A stretch of 64,000 nucleotides of DNA from Membranipora membranacea (Eukaryota; Bryozoa; Gymnolaemata; Cheilostomatida; Membraniporidae), in contig OU612074.1 of assembly GCA_914767715.1 (NCBI GenBank), forward strand, positions 13,190,062 to 13,254,061, in the 5' to 3' direction. A program made the position numbers and the translations under genes. The notes under the pieces were generated by a model, which saw nothing but the letters and a program-made list of their open reading frames with translations, was not told the DNA's origin and made no database searches. This document shows positions 35,701-56,578 of the stretch, in pieces. Positions within the stretch are counted from its first letter, which is position 1; every line of letters begins with the position of its first letter.

Positions 35701-36299
35701 GGATACCAGAATAATAAATAAACAATTATGAATAGAGATTTTTGAGACAGTTAGGCCAAGCCGCAACTGGCGTACAGCTGTGTGTTGAATAAAGAAACTT
35801 TATCAATTAACTACTACCACCTAACACAATAATGCATTCAAGAAACAAAAGCCTAGTGCAAATAGATTTAAATTAAAGTTAGAGAGTCTTTGTCACTACT
35901 GACAGAGTTACAGGTAGCTCATGGTCCTCCCTGCTATAATAAAGTCAGCTCTACACACAGGCTACCCGAGGTACAAGGTAAGATATGTATTGCGTTATCA
36001 TCAGTCAGTTTTTAGACCTTGAATAAATCAATGAGGATATTCAGTGTACTGATTAACCAGGGACTCCTTGGATTAACCCATTATTAGAGGCTAGGAGACT
36101 ACATAATATTCAGATATTTTGGTAGATTTGTAAATAACTATTGTCACTAGTTTGTATTTTTGTACATTTCTTCCTTTACAGTAATGAATCAGGATAAGCC
36201 CTAAGAAACTAGTCTTGGGCTTCGAACATCCGGATATTGAGAAGACAAAAGCTGAAAATATAACCAGACTAACAATATCTGATTAATGATTCATATGAG
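32800..36299. other. Long gene-poor stretch with one dispersed repeat
   Basis: No exon is recognised. Bases 33862-34075 match 60076-60275 (GAGGGACGCA, CTAGAAAACTAGAATGCA, CAGCGAGCTGCCAAAACTGA). Bases 34690-34760 resemble hAT-end text (GTGGCCCACCTCAAAAAAT). Bases 35222-35250 hold a GGGGGAGGCCCCCC hairpin. Bases 35425-35490 repeat GACCTAGATG / ACACCTAGA units. Confidence 0.45.
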
Positions 36300-37140
36300 A
36301 TGCCAAATCAAGATAGGTTGCAAGCCTCCGATAGCCTATCTGAACATTACCGATCAGCCGATGTCGCTTTAGTGGCATCAAATAATTACAGACTGATAAT
36401 GAGATATATATCTACAACAAACAGCGCTTTGTGTGTTCTCCTTACTATCGCAGCAATTATCTTCTACTCTAAGTCAGGTACGAGTGTAATAAACCCATGA
36501 TCTGCAGTTAACATCCGCCGCCACAACAATCTAGTTACAATCCTACATAGGCCTACCAACTCTCGATCTCTCACACAAAGTCAAACCAATATAGCTAACA
36601 CTAGGGGTCCCAGCAGCGGGCCATGTAAGGCCTACAACCCTAACGCGCACACTGTGTTGCATAGGTTGGCAATGGTGGAGTGGAATGAGCTATGGGAAGA
36701 GAGAACACAATTCTGAGTAGTGAAGAGCGGGCATGCTGATTAGCGCCATCAAACCATTCTTTTTTTTGGGATGTGAGATGCCAGGAGATGAGTGGCGCAA
36801 GAGTTGTGGGTTCGTATCCCGATGGGGAAGTTTTAAGGTTGATTGTACCAGCCCCTAGCACCCTCGGGTATATACCTCTTTTATTCTATATTGATAACTC
36901 CGTTTGACAAAGCTACGAACATCTGAGCAGGCACTTTCTACCAGAAACAGCTTGTCAGAAAAAAACATGCAAACTTTGAACCTATATTTACCTCATATTA
37001 TCTATTTATCTATTACAGATCGTATTGATGATCCGTATGTATTCTTATGGTTACCTGCGGTTATATTAGCTACTATATCATGGATCTCCTTCACAATGAG
37101 TATCAATCTAGGCAGCAGAGTTATACTAAAGAACCGATGA
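36300..37140 (+). CDS. Small two-TM membrane protein, unidentified
   Basis: Two exons, 36300-36477 and 37019-37140, join in phase (TCAG then GTACGA; CTATTACAG then ATCG). They give 300 nt, 99 codons plus stop. The N-terminus is polar (MPNQDRLQASDSLSEHYRSA). It is followed by a hydrophobic segment at about residues 40-57 (TNSALCVLLTIAAIIFY) and, after the charged loop KSDRIDDP, a second at about 66-85 (VFLWLPAVILATISWISF), ending near ILKNR. Both segments are long enough to span a bilayer, suggesting a hairpin topology. I do not recognise the family. The intron holds a repeat fragment (36637-36745) and a tRNA-derived SINE. Upstream coding exons cannot be excluded. Confidence 0.6.
36765..36890 (+). 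mobile_element. tRNA-derived SINE, copy 2 (in an intron)
   Basis: AGTGGCGCAAGAGTTGTGGG leads into a B box GGGTTCGTATCCC (36808-36820) and the tail CCTAGCACCCTCGGGTATAT, matching the body of the 24.7-kb copy. The A-box half is diverged. Confidence 0.72.
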
Positions 37141-38756
37141 AGTTTGAAGAATAAGCTAACGTTCTCTAGGATATTCGAATTATAGTCAAAGTTTTTATTT
37201 TTTATTCTTGCACAAAAATCAGTATACTCTGTTTGATGGTAAAAGCGAAATGATATAGGGGGCCTACTGATAGCCGCCACCATCAAATCTGATAGTCTTA
37301 TACCAATCAGGTCTACAATCAGTTCCAAGTTTATCTACGCAAGGTGGGACAATTTTGGATAATTCATTTGCCACAAAATATGTGACATGACAATAAAGTA
37401 ATGATATAGGCGCACAATTATGGCAGTGTACACTTTGATTACTACGTCACATAAAAAGCTCTATAGGAGTGATTAGGGCAAATTTTGTCTCTTTGGGCTA
37501 GCAGACCCTGGTTTGTTTCTATATGATGAAGCCATGGTCTATTTGATGTTGATAGCCAACACACATACACCGTATACAAATATGTCAATATATCAATAAA
37601 AACGGATGATATCAAAACCTAAAATTATATGAGGTCTTCAAATAAATGTTTTTTGATCAATGAATTAAACCTTTTAGTTCATTGCTTTACCTTGATCAAA
37701 GAGCAGACAACTCTTTGGACACATGATATTATCTTTGATCAGCACGTTGATCCTTTCTTGCACAGCCAAGTTAGTATTCGAGTAAGAAGAACTCTTTTTT
37801 TTTCTATTTAACTTATATTCACGGACAAAGATCCATCTACTAAACTTTTTTAATATTTATAGAAGATCTATGATCAAGACTGGCAAGCAGCAAATGGGAA
37901 AAAATGACGTATAATGACATATATGATTGGAAATGACAGCCTTTTTTTCTGTAGATTATATAATTTATAAAACTTTTTATTGAGGCAGCCAATATCATCC
38001 ATTACATGCATCAAAGTAATTAGGATGAATGATGTATATAAAGGGAGAAGGTAAACATGGAGAAAATCGCAATCAATACATGTGAATAGTATTGTGTTAT
38101 TGGTATCCTGTATACATATGGCTATCAAGTTGTAATGCTGTGATCAAGCAATCCATTTCATGCAAAATAATCTGTTTTGGCTCAGGGGTATCTGTATAGG
38201 GCAAGATATTCATCCATAATAAAACTGTTCTGATAGCTTTGTCCCTTTGCCTCCATGTAATCAGCTTGTTGTTTATATATAACTATAACTCCTATAGTTC
38301 ACTCTCATCTCGAGCCCATAGTATGATTAAAATAAAAAAATATATCATAAAAAATGTGAGGTACTGAAATTTGTAAATCCAGATCATTTAATTGCCAGTG
38401 TATTTGTGACCTAAGCATTGATTTTGATGTAGTGCTTATGAGTGATACAGAAATATTCCTGATATTGTTACCTGATGTCACCTGTAGCATCACACTGATG
38501 TAAACTAATGCGTCCTTCATCTGATGTTTGATGTTATTGAGCTTACACTGTTGTTTATACCCCTGATCTGAGGATTGCTGGCGCAGATATCCCCATTGAT
38601 GACCAACAAACAGGCGATGATATCCTGGTTACACAGCAGAGCGATGAGGCTTATAATCCGTATTATACCCGAGATACCAGCTGTCTACAGGATCTCATTC
38701 TTACTGTCGCCTAGCAGTGTGTCCGCTAGATAACTAACTATATGACTCTGTGTTAT
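37141..38756. other. Intergenic, no gene seen
   Basis: Sequence between convergent genes (the two-TM gene on plus, KCNQ1-type on minus). It should hold both 3' UTRs. Nothing else is recognised. Confidence 0.4.
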
Positions 38757-47757
<9,001 letters not shown>

Positions 47758-48244
47758 TATAAACAGTAGGAAACTATCACTGTCTTCCTCTCTTTCAAAG
47801 ATAATATATATTTTTATTTAAGATCTTTACTGTGACAGTAAGTGTGTGAGATGTCCAAGGTTTCAGCGCTTAGCGTGACAGCAGCTTAACTACTCAGAGA
47901 ATACTGATCCGCTGTCTATTAAGACTAAACCTCAGGGATAGTTATAATATGATCTACAACCCCAACAACGTTTTATTAGCTGATTTATTTTGAAAACTGT
48001 ATTTATCCATCCATTTAAACAAGATTTACCCAGCTAATCATATGCAATATATCTATATTAATGAACATAAGTGGAAGTTTTCTTGATAAAGGCCTACCTA
48101 AAAAATGTTTTTAAATTACTATTGTCTATATAATATAGAATAGCAGTGTTTCGAACACACGAAATGAGTCCTACCCTTAAAACTACTCCTACTCCTACTC
48201 CTATGGTTCAAGTTAGGTATGAAGGGATTTTGGTTTCTCTGTTG
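47758..48244. promoter_or_regulatory. Gap between KCNQ1-type gene start and the NHL gene stop
   Basis: This 487-bp gap must contain the KCNQ1-type 5' leader and the 3' UTR of the upstream minus-strand gene, and may contain a promoter. No TATA box is clear. A CTCCTA triplet-like repeat lies at about 48184-48203. Confidence 0.35.
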
Positions 48245-50719
48245 TTATGGTGCACTGTCTTGTTCTACAATCTGCGGCTTCTGACCTAGTGGTGAGATTT
48301 CTTTGCCTTGTTCTACGATGACAAGATGAGGATTTATCACATATACACCGCTATCATCTGAAAATAAAAATATGTTATATAAATTAATATGATTAATATA
48401 AATACAAATGGCAAACCCAATGACAGGTTCCCAAGCCACCAAACTCTCAAAATCTGAAATCAATCAGGCTTCTAAATTATGTAACGCCTGCCTTCTTGAG
48501 AGGACTCTTAACTACAAAATCAAATATTGATTAAACTATAATCAAAACTAATAAGAAGAGATTCGGTTTTGTTACGAACACAAAGTGTTATGATATGTTG
48601 CTCACCGCAAATTTCATCATAGATGTCATCAAGCTCAGAAGTAGTTGTTTCAGCAGAGCTGGCGGTGGTTACTGTCTCTGATGATGCTGAAGAAGATGGT
48701 AATGCTGACAAGGTTGTTGGTGTCCCAGTCGCTGATGACGCTGGAGTAGCTGATGCCGCTGAGTTCTCTGTGTTGCTGACGATGCCATCATTACTACTAA
48801 TGGATGAACTAAAAGAGAAAAGTTATCAGTAACACTCTCTCGCCATAGGAGCCTAACTTCATGAACTACCCCCTCACCCATATACTGATTTAAATCACTG
48901 CTATTAAAAACATCAGATTAACAGACTAAAGATACATAAGACATTTGATTATCTATTTCACTACCTAACTTATTCGCCCAGTTACAGCATAGAGTGTGTG
49001 AAATGTATATTCAAATGTGTTATTACCTGGGAGAGGGGTCGAGCTCTCTGGTGGTTTTGTATCGACGAATCACAAGCGCTAAGATTTGAACTGTTAGCAC
49101 TAGTACTAGTAGTACTCCTACCACTATCAGTATGACGTTCAGATCAGGTAGTAAATGTGCTACTGAAGTGGTTTCCGAACTGGATACTAAAATATCAAGT
49201 TAGCCAATTTTAGTGGTAGGCCGGTGCTCTAAGTAACCATCAGGATTGAGTGGACCAAATTTTGTTTTTATTACTCTTTTTGCCAATGTTGATTTGTGGA
49301 TTCTGATAAATTATCAGTCAAAGATAATATCATTACTTATGTTACGGTGATGGGTGACCTAGAGGGTTAGTAGAAGTTTTTGTATATCTGTTTTGTGTGA
49401 AGTGATGGGGTATGAGGTGATTACCATTCGTGCTCGTTGTATAATTATCGGTACTTGTATTCACAAGGGAGGTGGATGATTGTATCAGATGTGTGCTTTC
49501 TTCAGTAGGGCACATAACAGGATCCATATCGGTAGCTGGAATCAAACAAAGACTAATTTGTACTGACTCGGCATGAATCAAATGTGTTTTCAGTATCAAT
49601 CATGAAATGACAATTCCCACAGATATTTTTCATAAAAATCACTGAATTTACCTAAGGACACAACTTACCTAATGGGGAAAGATATTTGAGGTTGATGATC
49701 CGGATAGCAGTTGCAGTACCAACAAGAAGTTGTGCTTGCTGTTGGAGATGGAGCATGCTGAAAGGTCTATACATTGTGCAGCTTGTGATCGGACCGTTGT
49801 TTAACCTAATATGCGGTCCACCATATCTACAGACTGCTGATGTTGTGTTATAGTTCAAGTCGATTACTCTGAGCACACCATTACCAGTGTCAGCTATTAC
49901 CAAGGTGTCAATACCTAGTACTTCCACCCCATGCAAACTTTTAAATGTTGCGAGGGAGAGGGGGCCATCTGATTCACCCGATTGTCTACTAGGATTAAGT
50001 GAACTAACTTGTCCAGTTTTTAGATTTGCTCTCAGGATGTTAACCTTTGTAGTTATATATGCGATGTCACACATTTGTGGTGCGATTGTGATTCTAATAG
50101 GAAGCGCGAATGTAGATGGTATGGAGATGATAATGCTTACACTAGAGTCTGTTAAGTTGATTTGTTTGATGCTAAAGCTATCTGCTAAGGTGAGAAGTAT
50201 AAGGCTATCAGATCGTTTAGTTAGACTTTCAGGTTTAGATAAGAAGCGGGTTGAGGTGAAGTTTGCGTCGATGTCAGACTCAGCCTGAAATCCACACATG
50301 CCGACTGCTGTACTTGTATTATCTGTGTGCCTGTCCACATACCTGAGACAGTAGTTACCACTGTCCACCACCAGCATAGTACTGTTATCTAGCTGTGTGA
50401 AGCTGGTGATGTTACGGAATAGAGCCTGTTCTCCTGTCCCCTCCCTATGACCCCGCTGTGAGATGGAGCCTGCTATAACTGTGCTATTAGCGTCGGGTAT
50501 ACTGACAGATCTTAGCTGTCTCTCCACACTGTACACTACATTACCCTGTGTAAACTCATCCACCTCCATGTGCCACACATTCCGAACAGTCCTATGTAGC
50601 AGATTTACTCCCTCAAATTTAATACTACAATCCATACAAAGATATTTTCCTTTTGGGACATAACAGAGGATTAGCAAAAAAATGTTAATTAATAATAATA
50701 CAACAACTTGAGGGCTCAT
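48245..50719 (-). CDS. Type I membrane protein with extracellular NHL propeller and Tyr-motif tail
   Basis: Five exons join in phase: 50719-49669, 49535-49425, 49186-49027, 48808-48606 and 48357-48245. They total 1638 nt, 545 codons plus stop. A signal peptide (MSPQVVVLLLINIFLLILCY) is followed by an ectodomain in one large exon with NHL-type blades: LDNSTMLVVDSGNYCLRYVD and GIDTLVIADTGNGVLRVIDL are clear, others weaker. Several N-glycosylation sequons occur (NST, NIT, NTS, NFT, NLT). A Thr/Ser-rich stalk (STSLVNTSTDNYTTSTN) leads to one membrane span (about 405-427, VILIVVGVLLVLVLTVQIL), then RRYK and a Ser/Thr-rich tail with IYDEI and VYVIN near the C-terminus. The layout suggests a receptor or adhesion protein, but ligand and function are unknown. 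The ATG at 50719 is the first in frame. Confidence 0.88.
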
Positions 50720-52050
50720 CAAGCATTTGTATACATATAACAGATTCTGCTATCTCGCGTATAGGATAGTGTTGCGGTACATGCATAGATATAGATACTA
50801 CTTTTATGTCAAAGATATAGAGAGTCCTCAGGTGGGTAAGGGGATGTTAGGCAGGTACCAGAGTTCAATGTGCTCATATCACAACACAGCCTGATTTTGA
50901 TTTGTGATCAATATAACCCTAAGTTTTATCTAACATCTTACCTGTTAACCTCTTCTCTGTAATGAGTTACCTGGGACTTGCACATCTCTGATTGCAGCAA
51001 AACCTAGAGATTAAAGCAATGGTGTGTGAACTCACTTAAATTATACCACTAAAATACTATGCTACTTTTTATTTCTCAGTTAAATGTAAATGATTATGCA
51101 ATGGGCAACGAACTTTTGAGTGATAAAAATAGATACCTGCTGACAACATACCAATAATATAAAGTAGACATCCATAATGAGTGCAAAGCCTGGATACAGA
51201 ATCTCTTCCTGTGCCGCTTCACCCACTTATCTAAACGCCTCTATCACATGTATGTGTGTAACTAGCTCTGGTGATGGTATCAATCAAGCCATTCACTGAT
51301 CGCTGATCACTGATATCATTTGTGTAGGAAATAAGTTAGTCGATTTCTATTGAATGAGTTGTTCTGGTTGACAGAATTTGACAGGATTTTGTTTCCTTAT
51401 GTGACTACATAATCAACTACTCCTGTCTGGCTACATCACAGAATGGTACAGAAACACATCAGTGTACCTCTTCATATCAGTCAATCATATACTTTCTGCC
51501 AGCTTTTTGCTAGAAGATATGTAATGTATTAAGTTATTCTGCTCCTGTTAAAGAGGGGCAACGGGTCAGATTCACTTTCTCCCTTCCCTATCCAGGTTGA
51601 TAGATCACCCAATTCCGAATATGTATATATTTTGTTATATATGTTATGTATTATTTTATATTATACATAATGACAATTTGTTTACATTTATAAGCAAGAA
51701 TATGATGTCATATGTAGGACTCTCATAAACAATGCCCTATCAATCAATAATGACTGATTTACATTTCGCGATTTTTCTCAGTAAATATTTAGTATTTTTG
51801 AAAATCATTATAGCTACACATTCCTCAACTATATTTGACTCTGCTGATGTAGTTTTGAAACATAATTTTCTTTTTTTAGAAGAAAATTGGATGTAAAAAA
51901 GTGTAGGAATACAATAATTTTCAGTTCAGTTTTTAGTTAAATTACAGTGTCACAATGTGTGTCAAAGCAGGTGCACTGCATGATATTGATTTTCTAATGA
52001 ATTATAAATCAATATATCATTAATCATCATGCTTTACGCTATTAAATATG
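50720..52050. other. Upstream of the NHL gene, with weak leader-exon candidates
   Basis: On the minus strand, an ATG at about 51172 opens MDVYFILLVCCQQ before GTATCT, and about 51008-50973 gives VLLQSEMCKSQ between acceptor and donor signals. Their phases match each other, but they do not clearly join the NHL gene, which has its own signal peptide. The remainder is AT-rich and featureless. Confidence 0.3.
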
Positions 52051-52054
52051 GCTC

Positions 52055-52265
52055 AATGTAGCCTGTCTTGACAAGACATGCTATGCTCCGTGTAATTACC
52101 GTGATGAAGTTTTCAGGATTTAATTTTGAGCATAGCAAATTGGTAAAAGTAAATCTCATAAAAAAATGTTTTGTCCATATTATTACTCCCCGCACAAGTA
52201 AATGCCTGTAGGTAGACTACCAAGTGTCTACAATTAATGCTGGATCTGAATTACACTCCATCTTT
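52055..52265 (+). repeat. Direct repeat, left copy (pair with 53294-53510)
   Basis: TTGACAAGACATGCTATGCTC, GAGCATAGCAAATTGGTAAA and TATTATTACTCCCCGCACAA recur at 53294-53510 in the same orientation, bracketing the duplicated exon pair at 52481-53080. Confidence 0.82.
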
Positions 52266-52480
52266 AACTGGCATTTGAAGTTAGATGTATATTAAGATAT
52301 TAATGAGTATCCCACAATGCAATGTGTTTGGAATTCCCAGTGAGACCAAGCCAATAAAAACATTTTATATCGACCTGATCTTCCTATTAATCTCATGTTC
52401 CGGTTGCGTTGCTGGACTGTCAATAAATACCCTATTCTGTCTGAGAAGTGTTGTTCAATTAATTTTTTTGTTTCCACCAG

Positions 52481-53080
52481 ATACACCTGTTGGATGAACC
52501 CTGCAGACTTGGCCGCAATCGACTTCAGCAGATACAGGTATCCCCGCTGAGGCTTTACTCGTCTAATGGCCGATAGCGTCAGAGGAGGCGTGGCCATGGG
52601 CTCTAAGGACCAGTGAGGAAGAGCGAGCTAATCTATGTATTGTATCACTAAATGGGGGGAAACCTCATACACTGGGGCATACAAAAACAGAATGTGAACC
52701 TGTCAACATTCAGTTTAGGTGAGATTTTTTAAGCTGATTTTCGAGAGAAGTGATACTGCTCACCGTGGTTACACGTCAGTGTATACAGTGACATGACATT
52801 GTATTATTGTTCCATACGAATAACATTGAGTTTGTCCATCGCTAAATATATAGCAAATATGCTGCGAGAGTGCGATATATTGATATAGTATTTTGATGTG
52901 AATTGTATCCTAATTCTAACTCCTTGAATAGACAAATCAAACGCAGATATGATTGCTTGGACTGCTATTTTTTCTGGTATTACATTACAGGTATATAATT
53001 AATGCTCCTACATGTTTGAGTTTTACTCTAGATTCTAGAAAGAGTGGAATCTGTGCCTCATGTGTCTCCAATTTCTTCAG
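52481..53080 (+). pseudogene. Duplicated exon pair, second exon frameshifted
   Basis: Bases 52481-52537 (acceptor TTTCCACCAG, donor GTATCC) and 53032-53080 (acceptor TTACTCTAG, donor GTGAGT) match the exons at 62834-62890 and 62971-63023, with similarity extending over about 200 bases of flanking intron. The first exon stays open in the same frame. The second is 49 nt instead of 53, so the frame is lost. The two are 495 bases apart here but 80 apart in the other copy. The reverse strand of the first exon is also open from an ATG at 52597 (MATPPLTLSAIRRVKPQR, then GTGTAT), so a minus-strand exon cannot be excluded. Confidence 0.55.
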
Positions 53081-53293
53081 GTGAGTGCTGCATTATTTAA
53101 CGCCTGTAATTTGGTTAAAGATACAGAATTCCGTATAAACTCATTTTCTCTAAATTAGTTGTTTAATAATCCAGAGCTGTGTTTATACTTTGTAGTTGTA
53201 CCAACTTTTGGCCTTCGATCCTTATATTTTGTAGTTTTCTTACCTCAGCTCATATGCATTGTCAAGTACCAAGAATCACCTTTATAGCAAGTT

Positions 53294-53510
53294 AGTTAGC
53301 CAGTCTTGACAAGACATGCTATGCTCGTGTAATTACCGTTATGTCGAAAGATATAAGGATTTAAATTTGAGCATAGCAAATTGGTAAAAGTAAGTCTCAT
53401 AAAAAATGTTGGTCCATATTATTACTCCCCGCACAAGTAAATCCCTGTAGAAGGACTACCATGTGACTACAATTTATGCTGGATCTGAATTATACTTCCT
53501 CTTTAAATGT
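53294..53510 (+). repeat. Direct repeat, right copy (pair with 52055-52265)
   Basis: Same sequence as the left copy with scattered substitutions and small indels. Confidence 0.82.
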
Positions 53511-54029
53511 TGTACAGGAAGACAATCGTGGCCATAGGTGCTTATTTAGGGGGGCTTCCCGAAAACCATTAAGGGCTGGCTGTGCTTTATACAAGGAGAC
53601 AGTCTCCATATAATATAAACTCCTGTGTTTTAAAGTTCTCATCCTGTCCTAGTTGTGCTGATGTGTGCTGATGACATAGTTGGGTAGGTCCTCTTGGATC
53701 AACTACAGCTTAGCTTAAGCTTTGTGTTTGCAACAAACTTCTCAAGAGTTGCCAGATATCTGAAAATACTGCTATGTGTTTTTCCTTGTGTGTTTCAAAT
53801 CGATTAAATTATTCTCATTTAGCATAGACAATTTGTAGTTGTCCACTCTCTGAACTAAAAGGTCCAATAAGGGGACAACTACTCGTTTTGACCAGTAAAT
53901 AGATGTCCGCATATGATACTAGACCTATTTCATTGTGATTAATCTTTAATATAGTATCTGGAGGCTCATCATCAGGTCTTGGCTAAATGGTGTCAAGGAT
54001 ATTTCTCTCAGTTCTGACAGCTGTATGTT

Positions 54030-54591
54030 CATACTTGCCAAGTAATCTAAAGTCAAAAGTGGGAGATTTCAATTTACAAACCACCCGAGCGAATCACCCG
54101 GGGGTTCAGGGGAGGTGTGAGCCCCCAATGTGGTTTGGGATTGAGCCCCTGCCGCTGATGCGCTGAGAGCGTTTCTAGCCAATAGGAAGGGCTAAAAACG
54201 CATATTTGATCCCAAATAATTTCATGTTTGTACTCTGTACTAGTCTTAAAATCTCAAACTGCGGTGAAATACACTTTAAACACTTACCATCGACACATGG
54301 GCCCCTGGGACTTAAATGCCCTTACTTTGGCAATGTCCAGTATCAAACACCCCACTGACAAAAATAGCCTGAATTTTAATACAGCAGGTAAATTTGTTAA
54401 CATTATTGAATAGCACAATTCCTTTTAATTTTGTGTGCTAAGACAATGCTTGGATACGGATAGTTATTAGAAAATTGCGATAGTGCTGTTTTCTCTCAAA
54501 TCTGGCGGAAATAGTGAGAATTACAAAAAGTGGGTAGTGGGCAAAAGTAGGTGTGGAAATCTGGAGGGTCCCACCTAAATAGGCAAGTATG
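54030..54591. mobile_element. hAT-like non-autonomous element, 562 bp
   Basis: Perfect 10-bp ends CATACTTGCC / GGCAAGTATG, with further pairing inside. The exact 8-bp TSD TGTATGTT lies at 54022-54029 and 54592-54599. No transposase ORF. A GCGTTTCTAGCC..GGGCTAAAAACGC hairpin lies within. Confidence 0.88.
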
Positions 54592-54625
54592 TGTATGTTA
54601 TCTGACAACTGTGTGTTACTGTTAC

Positions 54626-54822
54626 TATTATACAGCCTGGAGTTATGTCCCCTGTAATACCACCTCCCTCACAGAGAGGGCGCTCATCTATGACATCATC
54701 ACTACTTAGGACTACCTCTAGTGGTGATTCTACTCCCCCCTCTACCTCCCAGATCTCGGTCTGCAGCTGTGCTAACATCATCAGGCAGTAGAGTATTATC
54801 TCATCATACACCGCACAGTTAT
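54626..54822 (-). CDS. Candidate internal exon of an unidentified minus-strand gene
   Basis: An acceptor CTAACCTGTAG precedes 54822. The minus frame is open for 65 codons to a donor-like ATA then GTAACA at 54626/54625. The peptide is acidic (CAVYDEIILYCLMM, TEIWEVEGGVESPLEVVLSS, DDVIDERPLCEGGG). All three plus-strand frames contain stops, although the same segment has plausible splice signals on plus. No partner exon was found. Confidence 0.4.
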
Positions 54823-55520
54823 CTACAGGTTAGTCTGTGTTCAATGATATATGATATGATATACATTTTTGTCTTGACATTTAATCATTGATACCAGGTA
54901 GTCAAGATAAACTCATGTCAGGGTTAGGTCAGGGGCAGAGATAAGATGTTTTCAGAGCCTATCAGATCAACTTAACAATCCAGGATGAAATTAATGTGTC
55001 AACAAAATGGGTGATGGCAAAACATTTCCTCAATCCGATACAATTCAAGATTTTTATGTGAGATCATGTTAGTGAGAAATATTTTCAAATGACCCGATCT
55101 TCCTAAGAATCACAGTTAAATCTGAATTTTTGGAATGTCGTCGTTATCTTATGGAAAAGTTGTCTGTCTGCAGCATTTTTTTTCGCCCACGCAATTGAAT
55201 ACTGCTAAGAGTTGTTGGGTAGCTACAGTGCAAAGATAACCGAGCCGAACTAATAGGTTGCATTTGCAAAGAGTGCTATTATAATATATAGAAATGAGCG
55301 TTCGTTTATTGTGGATAGTTTTGGTCATGACTGCTATGTTACATTGAATTCTATAAAAGTATTACACCCAAACTCATCAGAATGCCAACTGATTCCAAAA
55401 TGAAAGTAATGTAGCCCTGCGATTTAATCGATACATTGGCACATATACATTACTAGAGTTGCGATCACCGAGGTATATATTTTTTATGAATTTCCTACTT
55501 ATTATATATAATAAAATCCT

Positions 55521-55810
55521 AAATGGGAAGGAGGCGTGGTCTAATGCTTGCAGGCAAAATGTATGCAGCTATTCTGTACGTGTGGTCTATCAATACTTGA
55601 CCATCTTTGCGAATGTTGACAGTTGAGTTGTTTGTAGCAACGTCTTCATGGCCCAACATTGGCAGTCAAAATGCATGTAGCTATTCTGCATGGGTGGTCT
55701 AACAGAATTTGACTGTATTTGCAACTGCTGTAAGACCACACATGCAGAATAGCTGCATAAATTATGACTGTCAGTGTTAGACCACACCTCCTGCCCAGTT
55801 ATAATGTTTC
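55521..55810. repeat. GGAGGCGTGGTCTAA repeat, with inverted right part
   Basis: GGAGGCGTGGTCTAATGC and GCAGCTATTCTG on the left recur as reverse complement on the right (GCAGAATAGCTGC, TGTTAGACCACACCTCC). A second copy spans 60302-60322 and 62466-62600, split by the 2.1-kb foldback element. It is probably a MITE. Confidence 0.7.
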
Positions 55811-56532
55811 TTGTAGTCTCAATGTGTGGTCCATCACTGACAGTTAGAGACAACTCATTAACCCGATACAATCTAAGCATTCCAAGTCAGATCATGTTAG
55901 TGAGAAGTATTTTAAATTACCCGATCTTTCTTCCTAAGAATCACAGTTAAATCTGCATTTTTGGAATGAAAATCCTTTATTAGAATTGACATGGTCATGG
56001 TCAATCTCCGGTAGCTGTCTCATTATTGTATGTTTGTCCTTCGTAGTGGATGTTTCAAATCATATTTGGATAGATTGAAGCTTAGATTTTGATCCATTGT
56101 CCACCAGTCATTCTGAATTTCATAATATTTTGTATATAAGGTTTAGCTTCTGCTGACGAATACGCTGTTGCTTACAATGATTATCTGTCCATATTTTAAA
56201 TTTCTCGCGTCAACCTTTATTAGAAACTTACATAATTATTAAGATCATCTCCCCCGTTTATCTTCCTGCATATGCGTGTATTCATTTGTCCCTCCACCGC
56301 CTCTCTGTCTGAGATTTCTCCTCATATTATTCGCATCTCTATTTAAAATTACATAATGGCCATTTCCACATCACTATAGATGCACTGGTGGTCTCGTCTG
56401 CCGCTGTCTGAATTATACAAGCTGATGTCGATAGACATTAAATGATACAAAATTTGCAGGTGTATCTGATGTGGTATGTTGTGTCGCTGGTTGTAGTTAT
56501 GGTATTTTTACATCACTTTGATATTACTGTAG

Positions 56533-56578
56533 ATGTCCATTACCTAGTGTACTCAGTGGGCTCACTGGCCTCTAACCT
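56533..56578 (+). CDS. Candidate internal exon at the head of the 42-bp array
   Basis: An acceptor TATTACTGTAG precedes 56533 and a consensus donor GTAAGTACC follows 56578. The 46-nt frame reads VHYLVYSVGSLASN (phase 1 in, phase 2 out). It is supported only by its signals, and its end has been amplified into the array. A link to the exon at 58840 would need another exon in between. Confidence 0.35.

Noticed and set aside
49887-50288. 133-codon plus-strand ORF
   Set aside because: It is antisense to the well-supported NHL exon and has no features of its own.
54626-54822. Plus-strand exon reading of this segment
   Set aside because: All three plus frames contain stops between the apparent acceptor and donor, whereas the minus frame is fully open.
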